Positions 36,379 through 46,321 are shown, counted from the first letter of the stretch. The stretch: DNA of 64,000 bases from Pseudomonas sp. (GCF_030690725.1 NZ_JAUYGD010000038.1:37940-101939); one strand, 5' to 3'. A program made the numbers and translations. Notes: a model not told the origin generated them from the letters alone.

Positions 36379-38313
36379 ATGCCATCTGCTGTTCAGCGTT
36401 ACAAGCGGCTTTTGTCCGCTGCTCTGGCGCGCTACTTCCCTCATACCACTGCCTATTTGCGCGCTGAGCGTGAAGCGGCTGCGCCGTTAAAAAAACCTGC
36501 GCCACGGGCGAAAAAAGCGCCTGCCAAGGCTCGATCTGCTAGCGCGAAGTCGCCAGCTAAACCACGCCGCGCTGCGAGTAAACCAAGCACTCAAGGTATT
36601 TACGGGCCGGCGATGCTGGCGGTCGAAGCCGCGCACGCTCAGGCCATGCGCGAGCAGGTGGCGCGGGCGGTAATGGCTGGGCTGCTGAGTGCGCCATCGG
36701 ATGAGCAGTGGGCGATGATTTTTAGCCATCATCCGCTGACGCGCATCTTCGCCGGTGCCGGTTCGGGCAAGTCCACCACGCTGGTGCTGCGGGTGGTGTT
36801 TATGCTCTGTCACCTGGGCATCAAGCCCGAGCAGCTGACGGTGATTTCCTTTACCAATGCCTCCTGCGCCGAGTTGCGCGAACAGCTGCTCAAGGTACTG
36901 GGCTTCTTCAACTATCCCTTCGATGCCAGTCAGGCGCGCCAGTGCGTGCGCACCTTCCACTCGGCCATGGGTAGCGTGGCCAAGAGTCTGCTGGATAATC
37001 CGCGCTGGTTCGAACAGTTAGATGACCCACAGGCGGCGAGCTGCGAACTGGATAACCCGCTAAGCGCCGGCCGCCTGCGACCGGCTCAGCAGCGCCTGCT
37101 GAAACAGGCTTATCAGCAGTGCTATGCCGAACAGCCGGCGTTTCGGCAAAAGGTGCACAGTCTGCTGCAGTTGCCGCCGCCAGCCGATACGGGTAAGCGC
37201 CTGCCCAAGGCGCCATTGGATGCCTACAAGCTGGCAGGCGAGTTCAGTGCTGCGCCGCTGTATGAGGCGTTCTACGCCCAGGCCGGGTTTGCCGAGAGCA
37301 TCGGTATTGATGTGTCGGCTATGCAGTCCCAGGCGCTGACTGGTTCGGCAGCTGTACGCGAGTTCAGCGATGCTCTGTTGCTGTTCTGGCCGTACTTCGA
37401 GCGTTGCCTGCAGGCGCAGGGACTGATGACCTTTAATGGCGCCTTTGCCCAGCTGACGGTGCGGTTGAGAGCTGGCGGGCAGGGCGTTTCGGCGCAGTTG
37501 CTGGCGCCATTCAGCCATCTATTGATCGACGAGTTTCAGGACATCTCGCCGCAGATCGTACTGTGGCTGCAGGCCGTACAGCGTGCCCAAGCCGGGCAGG
37601 GCGCAACCGTCAGCCTGATGGCCATCGGCGATGACTGGCAGTCGATCTACGGCTGGCGTGGCAGCTCACCGGAGCTGTTTATCGACTTCGACCGGCACTT
37701 TCCCGGTAAAGGCAAAGCCAAACGCAGTGCCGTGCTGACCCTGGCCAACAACTACCGTTCGATTGAGCCGATTATCCGCGACGCCGAAGCGCTGCTGGGC
37801 GGCGTGCAACATAAACAGGCAAAGGCCAGTCAGGCGATCAAACCCACCCAGTCGGGCGATCACGGCGTGCGCCTGATCCAGCGTTTCGACAGCAAGGCAC
37901 GCCTGCCGGAACTGCTCAAGCAGATCAGCGAGCAGTGCGCCTATGCGGCCGGGCGCAACAGCCGTGAGCGCAATGCGGTGCTGCTGCTCAGTCGGCGTAA
38001 TGAGCCGCTGCAGGCCATCACCGCGCAGCTGGATAAGAAACTGCCGGTCAAGGCCTACACCATCCACCGCGCCAAGGGCCTGCAGGCCGAAGTGGCGATC
38101 ATCCTCGACGACTGCCACCCGCCCGAACCGCACCCGCTGCGCAATGCGCTGTACGCCTACTCGGGCTTCTTCAGCAACAGCTACGACCAGGCCATGCAGG
38201 ATGAAAGCCTGCGCCTGGCCTACGTGGCGATCACCCGCGGGGTCAGCCGGGTGTTCTGGTACTGCCAGAAAACCCAGGGCGCAACGCGCATCCTGGCGGG
38301 GCGGGGCAAGTAG
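36379..38313 (+). CDS. UvrD/Rep-type superfamily 1 helicase
   Basis: The 644-residue protein has a full set of SF1A motifs: Walker A GAGSGKST with lysine at residue 131, motif Ia SFTNASCAELREQL, motif II LIDEFQDIS, motif III GDDWQSIYGWRGSS, motif IV NYRS, motif V YTIHRAKGLQAE and motif VI LAYVAITRGVSRVFW. Residues 1-75 are a basic tail rich in Lys, Ala and Pro (KKPAPRAKKAPAKARSASAK), unlike standard UvrD or Rep. It is shorter than UvrD (about 720 residues). A role in DNA repair or recombination is likely but not specific. Confidence 0.87.
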   Translation: MPSAVQRYKRLLSAALARYFPHTTAYLRAEREAAAPLKKPAPRAKKAPAKARSASAKSPAKPRRAASKPSTQGIYGPAMLAVEAAHAQAMREQVARAVMAGLLSAPSDEQWAMIFSHHPLTRIFAGAGSGKSTTLVLRVVFMLCHLGIKPEQLTVISFTNASCAELREQLLKVLGFFNYPFDASQARQCVRTFHSAMGSVAKSLLDNPRWFEQLDDPQAASCELDNPLSAGRLRPAQQRLLKQAYQQCYAEQPAFRQKVHSLLQLPPPADTGKRLPKAPLDAYKLAGEFSAAPLYEAFYAQAGFAESIGIDVSAMQSQALTGSAAVREFSDALLLFWPYFERCLQAQGLMTFNGAFAQLTVRLRAGGQGVSAQLLAPFSHLLIDEFQDISPQIVLWLQAVQRAQAGQGATVSLMAIGDDWQSIYGWRGSSPELFIDFDRHFPGKGKAKRSAVLTLANNYRSIEPIIRDAEALLGGVQHKQAKASQAIKPTQSGDHGVRLIQRFDSKARLPELLKQISEQCAYAAGRNSRERNAVLLLSRRNEPLQAITAQLDKKLPVKAYTIHRAKGLQAEVAIILDDCHPPEPHPLRNALYAYSGFFSNSYDQAMQDESLRLAYVAITRGVSRVFWYCQKTQGATRILAGRGK

Positions 38314-38501
38314 AAGTTCCCTCTTGGTGTCAGTGCTGCGATGTCGTTGGCAGATTGGCTAAATCACTTTTGCTTATTCACCCAGACGGGATCGCTGCAC
38401 TTGCCGGCCAAAGCCGCATGCGGGCTGCAGGTTCGCTGCGGATGGCTGCAAATCCCACCATTTCGTCTCAGTAACCCTCGGGCTAGAGCCTTAGAAATAA
38501 A

Positions 38502-38530
38502 TTGACGCAACTTCTGCGAGTGGTTAGTTT
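38502..38530 (+). promoter_or_regulatory. Candidate promoter of the siderophore biosynthesis operon
   Basis: TTGACG (38502-38507) and TAGTTT (38525-38530) are 17 bp apart, upstream of a Fur-like site at 38546. The -10 match is weak, so this is tentative. The rest of the 38314-38545 gap shows no gene. Confidence 0.35.
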
Positions 38531-38545
38531 TGCCTCCTTTCTGTA

Positions 38546-38570
38546 AATGCTAATTATTCGTATTAGCGTT
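38546..38570. promoter_or_regulatory. Fur-like operator in front of the siderophore biosynthesis operon
   Basis: The half-sites AATGCTAAT and ATTAGCGTT (8 of 9 complementary) are 7 bp apart, just upstream of the first biosynthetic gene. The same half-sites recur at 59610-59628 before the transport operon and reductase gene. Iron repression through Fur is inferred from sequence form and gene content. Confidence 0.65.
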
Positions 38571-38586
38571 AGATATGGAGGTTGGA

Positions 38587-39759
38587 GTGAATGCATTGAC
38601 GCGTGTCGCTCGTGGGGGCTCCCCGTGGAGCGATATCTATGCGCCCACTTATAGGTTCTATTCCCCCGAAGGCGGGGTTGAGGCCGGCGGCTGTTTCAAG
38701 GCCATCGAGACACCGGCAGGTGAGGATGGTCACGGCGTTGAACGGGCGGTAGAGGCGGCCTTTGCCGAGGCAAGGGCGGCGGGCTTGGGCCAGCCGCTGG
38801 TGGTTGGGGTGATTCCCTTCGACAAGCAGCAGCCGTCCAGTCTGTTTGTTCCGCGCCATGTTTCGCGCCTGTTGCCAGTCGCACCGCCAACCAGGGTTTG
38901 CGGTTTACCCTGCGGCAAGGCCCGGCAATGCACTGAACAGCCGGATCAGGCTGGCTTCAAGCAGGCCGTAGGCCGAGCGGTTGAAGTGTTGCGTGGCGGC
39001 CAGGTGAGCAAGGTGGTGTTGTCGCGGTTGTTGCAGCTGGAGTTCGACAACGCACCCTGCGCCGCCACGGTGTTCCAGGGGCTGCGCCAGCAGAACCCCG
39101 AGGCTTACCACTTTTCCATGGATTTGCCGGATGGCGGCGTGCTGATCGGCGCCAGCCCCGAGCTGTTGCTGCGTCAACACGGTCGGCACTTCACCTCCAA
39201 TCCACTGGCCGGCTCAGCCAAGCGGCTGGCCGATCCTGCTGCCGATGCGCTGGTGGCGAAGGCGCTGCTGCAATCGGCCAAGGATTTGCACGAGCATCGC
39301 CTGGTGATCCAGGAACTGGATCGCCAGTTGCGCCCGCTGTGTCGCAGCCTGAGCGTGGCCGAGGCGCCTTCGTTGCTGAAAACCGCGCGGCTCTGGCATT
39401 TGTCGACGCAGATCGCTGGCGAGCTAGATACGCCTGCGTCCGCGCTAAGCCTAGCCTGTCGTCTGCACCCAACGCCTGCGTTGTGCGGTTTCCCGACGGC
39501 GGCAGCCAAGCGTCTGATCGCCGAGCTGGAACCGTTCGACCGCGGCGTATTTGGCGGCATCGTCGGCTGGAGTGATGCCGATGGCAACGGCGAATGGGCG
39601 GTGGTGATCCGCTGCGGCATCGTCGAGCACACGCGGGTCAGTCTGTTTGCCGGCGCGGGGCTGGTTACCGCGTCCTGTCCGGAGTCGGAGTGGCTGGAGA
39701 CCGGCAACAAGCTCGGCACCATGCTCTCGGCCTTCGGCCTGGAACGGGAGGCGCTATGA
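38587..39759 (+). CDS. entC: Isochorismate synthase (EntC family) for dihydroxybenzoate synthesis
   Basis: I prefer the GTG at 38587, preceded by GGAGG at 38577-38581, giving 390 residues. An in-frame ATG at 38575 has no ribosome site and abuts the Fur-like site. The enzyme converts chorismate to isochorismate. It has the chorismate-binding blocks [61 protein letters not shown] and [12 protein letters not shown]. The stop overlaps the next gene as ATGA. In an amonabactin-like operon it corresponds to AmoC. Confidence 0.92.
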   Translation: MNALTRVARGGSPWSDIYAPTYRFYSPEGGVEAGGCFKAIETPAGEDGHGVERAVEAAFAEARAAGLGQPLVVGVIPFDKQQPSSLFVPRHVSRLLPVAPPTRVCGLPCGKARQCTEQPDQAGFKQAVGRAVEVLRGGQVSKVVLSRLLQLEFDNAPCAATVFQGLRQQNPEAYHFSMDLPDGGVLIGASPELLLRQHGRHFTSNPLAGSAKRLADPAADALVAKALLQSAKDLHEHRLVIQELDRQLRPLCRSLSVAEAPSLLKTARLWHLSTQIAGELDTPASALSLACRLHPTPALCGFPTAAAKRLIAELEPFDRGVFGGIVGWSDADGNGEWAVVIRCGIVEHTRVSLFAGAGLVTASCPESEWLETGNKLGTMLSAFGLEREAL

Positions 39760-41396
39760 GTCTGGTGCCGTTCACGCCCTGGCCGGCGGAATTTGCCGCG
39801 CGCTATCGCCAGGCCGGCTACTGGCGCGGTGAGCCGCTGACGCAACTGCTTGAAGCCCAGGTGCAGACGCAACCCGAGGCGATTGCGCTGATCTGTGGCG
39901 AACGCCAGCTGAGCTATGCCGACGTGGATGCGCAGGCCGCTCACCTGGCTCAGCGCCTGGCCAATCAGGGGTTCGGGCCGGGTGATCGGGGGCTGGTTCA
40001 GTTAGGTAATCAGGCCGCGTTCTATATCGTCTTCTTTGCCCTGCTCAAGGCGGGTATTGCCCCGGTCAACGCGCTGTTCAGCCATAGCCGCCTGGAGCTG
40101 CTGGCTTACGCTGGGCAGGTGCGCCCGCGGCTGTTTATCGGCAGTCGCCAGCATCCGTTGTTTGCTGATGACAGTTTCCTCGACGAATTGCGGGCCGCTA
40201 TTCCTGAGCTCGGCACGATGCTGCTCGATGGCGATGCCGACCCTACGCGGTCGCTAAGCGCCTGGCTGGAGCCGGCTGTCGCGTTGCGTGCCTATGCACC
40301 GACGCCAGCCGATCAGGTGGCGTTCTTCCAGCTTTCCGGTGGCAGCACCGGCACGCCGAAACTGATTCCGCGCACCCATGACGATTACGCCTACAGCGTG
40401 CGCCGTAGCGTGGAAATCTGCGCGTTCGACCGCCACACCCGCTATCTCTGCGCGCTACCGGCCGCGCACAACTTTGCGTTGAGTTCGCCTGGCGCGCTGG
40501 GGGTATTGCATGCCGGCGGCGGCGTGGTGCTGGCGGCCGATCCGGGGCCGGCGACCTGCTTCCCGCTAATCGCCCGCCACCAAGTGAATGTCAGCGCCTT
40601 GGTGCCGCCGGCACTGTCGCTGTGGTTGCAGGCCGCTAGCGGGAGAGCGGCAGAGCTGGCCAGCCTGCAACTGTTGCAGGTCGGCGGCGCGCGCTTGCCG
40701 GAGGCACAGGCACAGCGGATTGGCAGCGAGTTGGGCTGTCGCCTGCAGCAGGTGTTCGGCATGGCCGAGGGCTTGGTCAATTACACCCGTCTCGATGATG
40801 ACGAGGCGCACGTCTATGGCACCCAGGGTTGCCCGATGAGCCCGGCGGATGAAGTGCGCGTGCTCGACCGCGCCGGCAACCCGGTGGCGGTCGGTGAGAT
40901 CGGTGCGCTGCTGACCCGTGGCCCTTACACCATTCGCGGCTATTTCCAGAGCCCCGAACACAACGCCCAGGCCTTCGATGCCGATGGTTTCTACCGCTCC
41001 GGCGATCTGGTGCGGCTGCGCGCCGATGGCTATCTGGAGGTGGTCGGGCGGATCAAGGACCAGATCAATCGCGGTGGCGAGAAGATCGCCGCCGAAGAAG
41101 TGGAAAACCTGCTGATGGCGCACCCGGCAATCACCCACGCGGCGCTGGTGGCGATGCCCGACACGGCGCTGGGCGAGAAGAGCTGCGCCTTCGTGGTCAG
41201 CCGTGACCCGGCGCTCAAGAGCATCGCCTTGCGCAAGTTTCTGCGTGGCCTGGGCCTGGCCGATTACAAGCTGCCCGACCGTTTCGAACACCTCGACAGG
41301 CTGCCCATGACCGCCGTCGGCAAGGTCGACAAGACCCGTCTGCGCCAGCGGATCGCGGCCCACCTGGCTCCTACTGAATCAGCCCCTACTGAATAA
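39756..41396 (+). CDS. entE: 2,3-dihydroxybenzoate-AMP ligase (EntE family)
   Basis: I start at the ATG at 39756 ([17 protein letters not shown]), coupled to entC, giving 546 residues. It activates 2,3-dihydroxybenzoate as the adenylate and loads it onto the aryl carrier of the next gene product. Motifs are [19 protein letters not shown] (A3), the substrate block [35 protein letters not shown] (A5), [18 protein letters not shown] (A7) and the A10 lysine in [14 protein letters not shown]. The asparagine in AAHNF is the residue that pairs with the DHB hydroxyls in this family. Confidence 0.94.
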   Translation: MSLVPFTPWPAEFAARYRQAGYWRGEPLTQLLEAQVQTQPEAIALICGERQLSYADVDAQAAHLAQRLANQGFGPGDRGLVQLGNQAAFYIVFFALLKAGIAPVNALFSHSRLELLAYAGQVRPRLFIGSRQHPLFADDSFLDELRAAIPELGTMLLDGDADPTRSLSAWLEPAVALRAYAPTPADQVAFFQLSGGSTGTPKLIPRTHDDYAYSVRRSVEICAFDRHTRYLCALPAAHNFALSSPGALGVLHAGGGVVLAADPGPATCFPLIARHQVNVSALVPPALSLWLQAASGRAAELASLQLLQVGGARLPEAQAQRIGSELGCRLQQVFGMAEGLVNYTRLDDDEAHVYGTQGCPMSPADEVRVLDRAGNPVAVGEIGALLTRGPYTIRGYFQSPEHNAQAFDADGFYRSGDLVRLRADGYLEVVGRIKDQINRGGEKIAAEEVENLLMAHPAITHAALVAMPDTALGEKSCAFVVSRDPALKSIALRKFLRGLGLADYKLPDRFEHLDRLPMTAVGKVDKTRLRQRIAAHLAPTESAPTE

Positions 41397-41409
41397 GGAA
41401 ATCCTGCCC

Positions 41410-42282
41410 ATGGCTATCCCGGCTCTGCAGCCCTACAGCATTCCCAGCGAATGGACGCCAGACAAGGTCACGTGGACGCTTGATCCATCCCGCGCGGTGT
41501 TGTTGATTCACGATATGCAGGCGTACTTCGCCGACTTCTGGGAGGCCGACAGCGCCTTCGTTCAGGCTTTGGTCGAGCGGCTGGCAGCAGTGCGTGCGCA
41601 GTGCAAGCTGCTGGGCATTCCAGTGGTCTACACCGCCCAGCCCGGCGTGCAAAGCGACGCCGAACGGGCCCTGCTCAATGATATGTGGGGGCCGGGCATT
41701 ACCCAGCACCCCGAGCGCCAGGCGATCATCGCCGGGCTGGCCCCGGAGCCCGACGATACGGTGCTGGTGAAGTGGCGCTACAGCGCCTTTCAGCGCTCGC
41801 CGCTGGAGCACATGCTCAAGGAGCTGGGGCGCGACCAACTGATCATCGGTGGCATCTACGCTCATATCGGCTGCCTGATGACCGCCTGCGACGCCTTTAT
41901 GCGTGACATCCAGCCGTTCCTGCTGGCCGATGGCGTGGCCGACTTTAACCAGGCCGACCACCAGATGGCGCTGAATTATGTGGCGACCCGCTGTGGCCAG
42001 GTGGTTCGCTGCGCCGATGTGCTCAGCCTGGGCCGCGCGGGCGCTCCGGCGTTGACCCGCGCCGCCTTGCAGGCGCGCCTGCTGAGCCTGCTGGATGAGC
42101 TGGACGAACCCTTCGATCCCGACGAGAACCTGCTCGACTATGGCCTGGACTCGATTCAGGTGATGGCGCTGCTCAGTGAGTGGCGCGCGCAAGGTCTGGA
42201 ACTGAGTTTCACCGATCTGGCCAAGACGCCGACGTTGAACGGCTGGTGGAGCCTGATCAAACAGCATGGCGGTGCCGCATGA
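41410..42282 (+). CDS. entB: Isochorismatase with C-terminal aryl carrier protein (EntB family)
   Basis: The 290-residue bifunctional protein has the isochorismatase domain first: Asp35 in AVLLIHDMQAYF, the lysine in VKWRYSAFQRSPLE, and GIYAHIGCLMTACDAFMRDI, which is very close to E. coli EntB. The C-terminal aryl carrier has the phosphopantetheine serine at residue 248 in DYGLDSIQVMALL. It makes 2,3-dihydro-2,3-dihydroxybenzoate and later carries activated DHB to the first condensation domain. The stop overlaps the NRPS start as ATGA. Confidence 0.95.
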   Translation: MAIPALQPYSIPSEWTPDKVTWTLDPSRAVLLIHDMQAYFADFWEADSAFVQALVERLAAVRAQCKLLGIPVVYTAQPGVQSDAERALLNDMWGPGITQHPERQAIIAGLAPEPDDTVLVKWRYSAFQRSPLEHMLKELGRDQLIIGGIYAHIGCLMTACDAFMRDIQPFLLADGVADFNQADHQMALNYVATRCGQVVRCADVLSLGRAGAPALTRAALQARLLSLLDELDEPFDPDENLLDYGLDSIQVMALLSEWRAQGLELSFTDLAKTPTLNGWWSLIKQHGGAA

Positions 42283-45200
42283 GGCGCTTGGGAGTCGCCC
42301 AGCAGGGCCTGTGGCACGGTTATGTGCTGAATGAAGACCGCGCCATGTTCAACACCGCCGAATGCATCGCCTTCGCCGGCAAGATCCAGGCGCCGCCGCT
42401 GCTCGCCGCGCTGCGCCAGGCGGTCAGCGAGTGCGAAGCGCTGTCCGGGCATTTCGTGGTCAATGGCGAGCAGGTGTGGTTCAACCCTGCCGAACTGCCG
42501 CTCAGTGTGGCGCAGGTGCAAATACCGGTCGGGGTCGATGCCCAGGCCTGGGTGCAGCAGTGGGGCATGGCCGAGATTCGCCAGCCGTTCGATCTGGAAC
42601 GCGAGCTGCCATGCCGCTTCACTCTGCTGCAGGGCGAGCAGGTGGATTTTCTCTACGGCTGCATTCACCACATCGCCCTCGATGGCTACGGCAGCAACCT
42701 GCTCTATCAGCGCGTTGCCGATTTGTACGGTGCGTCTCTGCGCGATGAGGCGGCTGCGCCTTGCGAGTTTGGTGACTACGCCGCAGTGCTGACTGAAGAC
42801 GCCGAGCGCGAAAGCCAGGGCCGCACGGCTGCGGCTCGCGACTACTGGTGTGAACAGCTGGGTGCGCTGCCCGAGGCAGTCAGCTTTAGCGAGCGCGTCG
42901 CGCCTATTTCGGCGACCTTCCTTCGTCATTCGGCAGCGTTTCCGCCGGCGCTGTGGCAGGCCCTCAATCAACTGGCCGAGGCCAACAAGCTTGGCTGGCC
43001 AGACCTGCTGCTGGCCGCACTGTCGGCACAGCTGCGCCAGGTCAGCGGCAGCGCCGCCCAGGTGCTCGGTCTGATGGTGATGAACCGCATGGGTTCGGCC
43101 TCCTTCAACGTGCCCTGCATGCAGATGAACATCGCACCGCTGTGCCTCGATCTGAGCGATCAGGCCAATCTGCTAGAAGCCGCGCAGAGCATCGGCAAGC
43201 TGCGCCGCAGCAGCCGCAAGCATCAGCACTACCGCTACGAGTCACTGCGCCGCGATCTCGCTCGGGTCGGTGGCGAGCAGCGCCTGTTCGGCCCGCTGAT
43301 CAATATCATGCCGTTCGACCGGCCGCAGACCTTCGGTGACTGTCCGGCGCGCACCCTGAGCCTGAGCGCCGGTCCGGTGGAAGACCTGACCCTGGAAGTG
43401 CACCTGGGGGCTAACGGCGTGCCGCTGCTGGATTACGACGCCAACCCGGCGTGCTACAGCCAGGCGCAGGTGCGCGCGCTGCAGGAGGAATTGTTCAGCC
43501 TGCTGGCCGCCTGGTTGCAGGCCCCGCAACAGCCGCGTGATCAGTTGTTGAGCGCCTGGAGCGCGCAGTACCGCGCGCAGCATCTGCTCAGCGCGCCGAC
43601 CGCCGAGCAGGTCGCCATGGCCGAGGTCGGCAGCGTGCTACAGGCCATTCGCGCCCAGGCCGAACGCCAGCCGCAGCACCTGGCGCTGTGCCAGGGCGAG
43701 CGCAGGCTTACCTACGGCGAATTGCAAACGCAGGCCGAAACCATCGCCGCCGCCTTGAGTGAACGTGGCGTACAGCCGGGCGAGCGGGTCGGGGTGATGC
43801 TCAGTCGCAGCCCCGAGGCGATTGTCGTTCAGCTCGGCGTGCTGTTGGCGGGGGCGGTGTATGTGCCGCTCGATCCGGAGCAGCCTGGCGAACGCCAGCG
43901 GCTGATCTGCACCACCGCGCAGCTGGCGCTGGTGGTTACCGAGGCGGCGTTCCGCCATCGCCTGGCCGATAGCTACAGCGGCCCGATCGAACTGGCTGGC
44001 GTGCTGCACAGCGCCAATCGCCTCTGCGCGCCACGTCAGGGCGAGGCGGCGGCCTACCTGATGTTTACCTCCGGCTCCACCGGTACGCCCAAGGGTGTGG
44101 AAATCAGCCATCGCGCGCTGGACCACTTTATCCAGGCGGCGCGCCTGCGCTATGGCGTGGATGCCTCGGACCGCATGCTGCAGTTCGCCCCGTTCAACTT
44201 CGACGCCAGCATTGAGGAGGTATTTGTCAGCCTCAGCGCCGGCGCGACGCTGGTGCTGCGTACCGATGCGCTGCTGGAGTCGATCAGCGCCTTTGTCGAG
44301 GGTCTCGAGCAACTGGCAATCAGTGTGCTCGACCTGCCGACCGCCTTCTGGAACGAGTGGGTGGTGGCCCTGCGCGCCGACCTGGTACAGGTGCCGGGTG
44401 GGTTGAAGAGCGTGATCATCGGCGGCGAGGCGGTCTATCCCGAACAGCTGACGGCCTGGCAGCGCATGGCCCCGCCAGCGATTCGCCTGATCAACACCTA
44501 TGGCCCGACCGAAACCACGGTGGTGGCGACTACCTGCGATCTGCAAGGCGTCGCGCCGGCCAGCGATAGCCTAACGAGTAGCGCCAACCTGCCGATTGGT
44601 CAGCCGCTGGCCGCCGTCACGGCGCTGGTGCTGGGCCGTGGCGAACGTCCGGCCGAGGAGGGCGAGCTGGTGCTGTGCGGCGCGCAGTTAGCCAACGGCT
44701 ACCTTGGCAGCGATTCGCAAGCCTTTGCCAGCTTGCTGATTGGCGCGCAACAGACACAGGTCTACCGCACTGGTGACCGGGTGCGGATAGAGGAAGGCCG
44801 GCTGGTTTACCTCGGCCGTCTGGATAACGAGTTCAAGATCAGCGGCTATCGCATCCAGCCCGGCGAAGTCGAGTCGCGCCTGCTGGCCTTGAGTGGCGTC
44901 GATGAGGCCTGCGTGCAGGGCCTGGAACTGGGCGGTGGGCTGCGCCGGCTGGTGGCCTTTATCAGTGGTCCGCGGGATGACGTGCGCGGCATTCGCCAGG
45001 AACTGAGCAAGCTGCTGCCGGCGGCCATGGTGCCGACCGACTACCGGCACTACCCGGCGTTGCCGCGCACCGCCACCAATAAGCTCGACCGCAAGCGCCT
45101 GCAAACGGAGTACCTGCAAGGCTCACGCGAGCAGGCGCTGGACGATGAGACCCAGCAACGGGTGCGCAGCATCTGGCAGCAGATTCTCGGCGTCAATGCG

Positions 45201-45398
45201 ATTCAGGCCGCGGACAACTTTTTCGAGCTGGGCGGGCAGTCGCTGCAGACCATCCAGATCGTTAACCGCCTGGCCAGTGAGTTCGGCACGGCGGTGAAGG
45301 TCTCCGATGTTTTCGATCACCCGCGTCTGGCTGACTTCTGCCACTTCCTCGACAGCCGCGTGCTGCAGGGCGAGGCGCAGGTGGAACAGGTTTGGTAA
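42279..45398 (+). CDS. Siderophore NRPS, C-A-PCP, predicted lysine-activating (AmoF-like)
   Basis: I start at the ATG at 42279, coupled to entB, giving 1039 residues. Residues 1-430 are a condensation domain with HHIALDG at 130-136, expected to accept DHB from the aryl carrier. Residues about 450-930 are an adenylation domain with LMFTSGSTGTPKG and FNFDASIEEVF. The carrier serine is residue 988 in LGGQSLQTIQIV. Aligning by eye to PheA gives the specificity code D-A-E-D-I-G-T-V-V-K, whose acidic residues fit lysine or a similar basic amino acid. There is no thioesterase. A 142-bp repeat follows directly. Confidence 0.92.
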   Translation: MRRLGVAQQGLWHGYVLNEDRAMFNTAECIAFAGKIQAPPLLAALRQAVSECEALSGHFVVNGEQVWFNPAELPLSVAQVQIPVGVDAQAWVQQWGMAEIRQPFDLERELPCRFTLLQGEQVDFLYGCIHHIALDGYGSNLLYQRVADLYGASLRDEAAAPCEFGDYAAVLTEDAERESQGRTAAARDYWCEQLGALPEAVSFSERVAPISATFLRHSAAFPPALWQALNQLAEANKLGWPDLLLAALSAQLRQVSGSAAQVLGLMVMNRMGSASFNVPCMQMNIAPLCLDLSDQANLLEAAQSIGKLRRSSRKHQHYRYESLRRDLARVGGEQRLFGPLINIMPFDRPQTFGDCPARTLSLSAGPVEDLTLEVHLGANGVPLLDYDANPACYSQAQVRALQEELFSLLAAWLQAPQQPRDQLLSAWSAQYRAQHLLSAPTAEQVAMAEVGSVLQAIRAQAERQPQHLALCQGERRLTYGELQTQAETIAAALSERGVQPGERVGVMLSRSPEAIVVQLGVLLAGAVYVPLDPEQPGERQRLICTTAQLALVVTEAAFRHRLADSYSGPIELAGVLHSANRLCAPRQGEAAAYLMFTSGSTGTPKGVEISHRALDHFIQAARLRYGVDASDRMLQFAPFNFDASIEEVFVSLSAGATLVLRTDALLESISAFVEGLEQLAISVLDLPTAFWNEWVVALRADLVQVPGGLKSVIIGGEAVYPEQLTAWQRMAPPAIRLINTYGPTETTVVATTCDLQGVAPASDSLTSSANLPIGQPLAAVTALVLGRGERPAEEGELVLCGAQLANGYLGSDSQAFASLLIGAQQTQVYRTGDRVRIEEGRLVYLGRLDNEFKISGYRIQPGEVESRLLALSGVDEACVQGLELGGGLRRLVAFISGPRDDVRGIRQELSKLLPAAMVPTDYRHYPALPRTATNKLDRKRLQTEYLQGSREQALDDETQQRVRSIWQQILGVNAIQAADNFFELGGQSLQTIQIVNRLASEFGTAVKVSDVFDHPRLADFCHFLDSRVLQGEAQVEQVW

Positions 45399-45539
45399 GA
45401 ACCTATTCACGATCTGCTGCGCGTCGGCGCTACTGCGTTAAAAACAAGCTCGGAATGCTCATTTACCGCTCGTAAATTCCGCTTCCTTGCTTGTTTTTGC
45501 CTTGTATCGCTCTAGCTCGCGAGATCGTGAACAGGCTCT
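45398..45539. repeat. 142-bp inverted-repeat element, copy 2, inside the siderophore operon
   Basis: The ends AGAACCTATTCACGATCT (45398-45415) and AGATCGTGAACAGGCTCT (45522-45539) pair with two mismatches. Inner arms are AAAAACAAGC and GCTTGTTTTT, and the centre is AATGCTC followed by the palindrome ATTTACCGCTCGTAAAT and TCCGCTT. It has the same length and layout as the element at 5104-5245, with different arm sequences. It separates the first NRPS gene from the dehydrogenase gene and could form a large RNA hairpin in the operon transcript. Confidence 0.8.
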
Positions 45540-45552
45540 AAGGAGCATGTAG

Positions 45553-46311
45553 ATGAACAGACAAATGGATTTCAGCGGTCAGACCATCTGGGTCACCGGT
45601 GCCGGCCAGGGCATTGGCCGCAGCGTGGCGGAGGGGTTTGCCCAGTTGGGTGGGCAGGTGATCGGCTTCGATCTGAGCTTCCCCGAGCAGAATTACGGCT
45701 TTACCCGCTATGTGCTGGATATTGGCGATGCCCAGGCGGTGCAGCAGGCCTGCTTTGAGCTGCTGGGTGCCCACGGGGTGATCGATGTGCTGGCCAGTGT
45801 CGCCGGCGTGCTGCGTCTGGCGCCGATTGAGGAGCTGGCACTGGAGGACTGGGATGCCTGCCTGCGGGTGAATGTCTCCGGGCCGTTCTACCTGCTGCGC
45901 CAACTGATGCCACGCTTCAAGGCCTGGCGGCGTGGCGCAGTGGTGGCGGTGAGCAGTAACGCGGCGCATGTGCCGCGCATGCAGATGGCTGCCTACAGCG
46001 CGTCCAAGGCTGCGCTGAGCAGCCTGATCCGCACCGCCGGCCTGGAGCTGGCGACCCATGGCGTGCGCTGCAACCTGGTGTCGCCGGGTTCCACTGACAC
46101 ACCGATGCAGCGCGGCATGTGGCACAGCAGTGACGCGCCAGCGCGCACCATCGCCGGCTTTCCCGAGCAGTTCAAGCTGGGCATCCCACTGCAGAAGATC
46201 GCCACCCCGGAAGAGGTCGCCAGCGTCGTGCTGTTCCTGGCCTCCAACCTGGCCAGCCACATCACCCTGCAAGACATCGTGGTTGACGGCGGCGCAAGCC
46301 TGACCGACTAA
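45553..46311 (+). CDS. entA: 2,3-dihydro-2,3-dihydroxybenzoate dehydrogenase (EntA family)
   Basis: The 252-residue SDR oxidises the isochorismatase product to 2,3-dihydroxybenzoate with NAD. It has VTGAGQGIGRSVAEGF, LASVAGVLRLAPIEEL, the serine in AVSSNAAHVPRMQMAAY, YSASKAALSSLIR and VSPGSTDTPMQR, all close to EntA. AAGGAG precedes the start at 45553. It is the fifth gene of the operon and, unusually, is placed between two NRPS genes, as in the recalled amonabactin gene order. Confidence 0.93.
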   Translation: MNRQMDFSGQTIWVTGAGQGIGRSVAEGFAQLGGQVIGFDLSFPEQNYGFTRYVLDIGDAQAVQQACFELLGAHGVIDVLASVAGVLRLAPIEELALEDWDACLRVNVSGPFYLLRQLMPRFKAWRRGAVVAVSSNAAHVPRMQMAAYSASKAALSSLIRTAGLELATHGVRCNLVSPGSTDTPMQRGMWHSSDAPARTIAGFPEQFKLGIPLQKIATPEEVASVVLFLASNLASHITLQDIVVDGGASLTD

Positions 46312-46321
46312 GAGGTAGCTC

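Noticed and set aside
38575..38589. ATG at 38575 as start of the isochorismate synthase gene
   Set aside because: It has no ribosome site and adjoins the Fur-like operator; the GTG at 38587 follows GGAGG. It remains a possible alternative.
42180..42278. Longer N-terminus for the first NRPS
   Set aside because: The extension overlaps the aryl-carrier coding region by about 100 bp and has no family match; the ATG at 42279 overlaps the isochorismatase stop as in the other coupled pairs.
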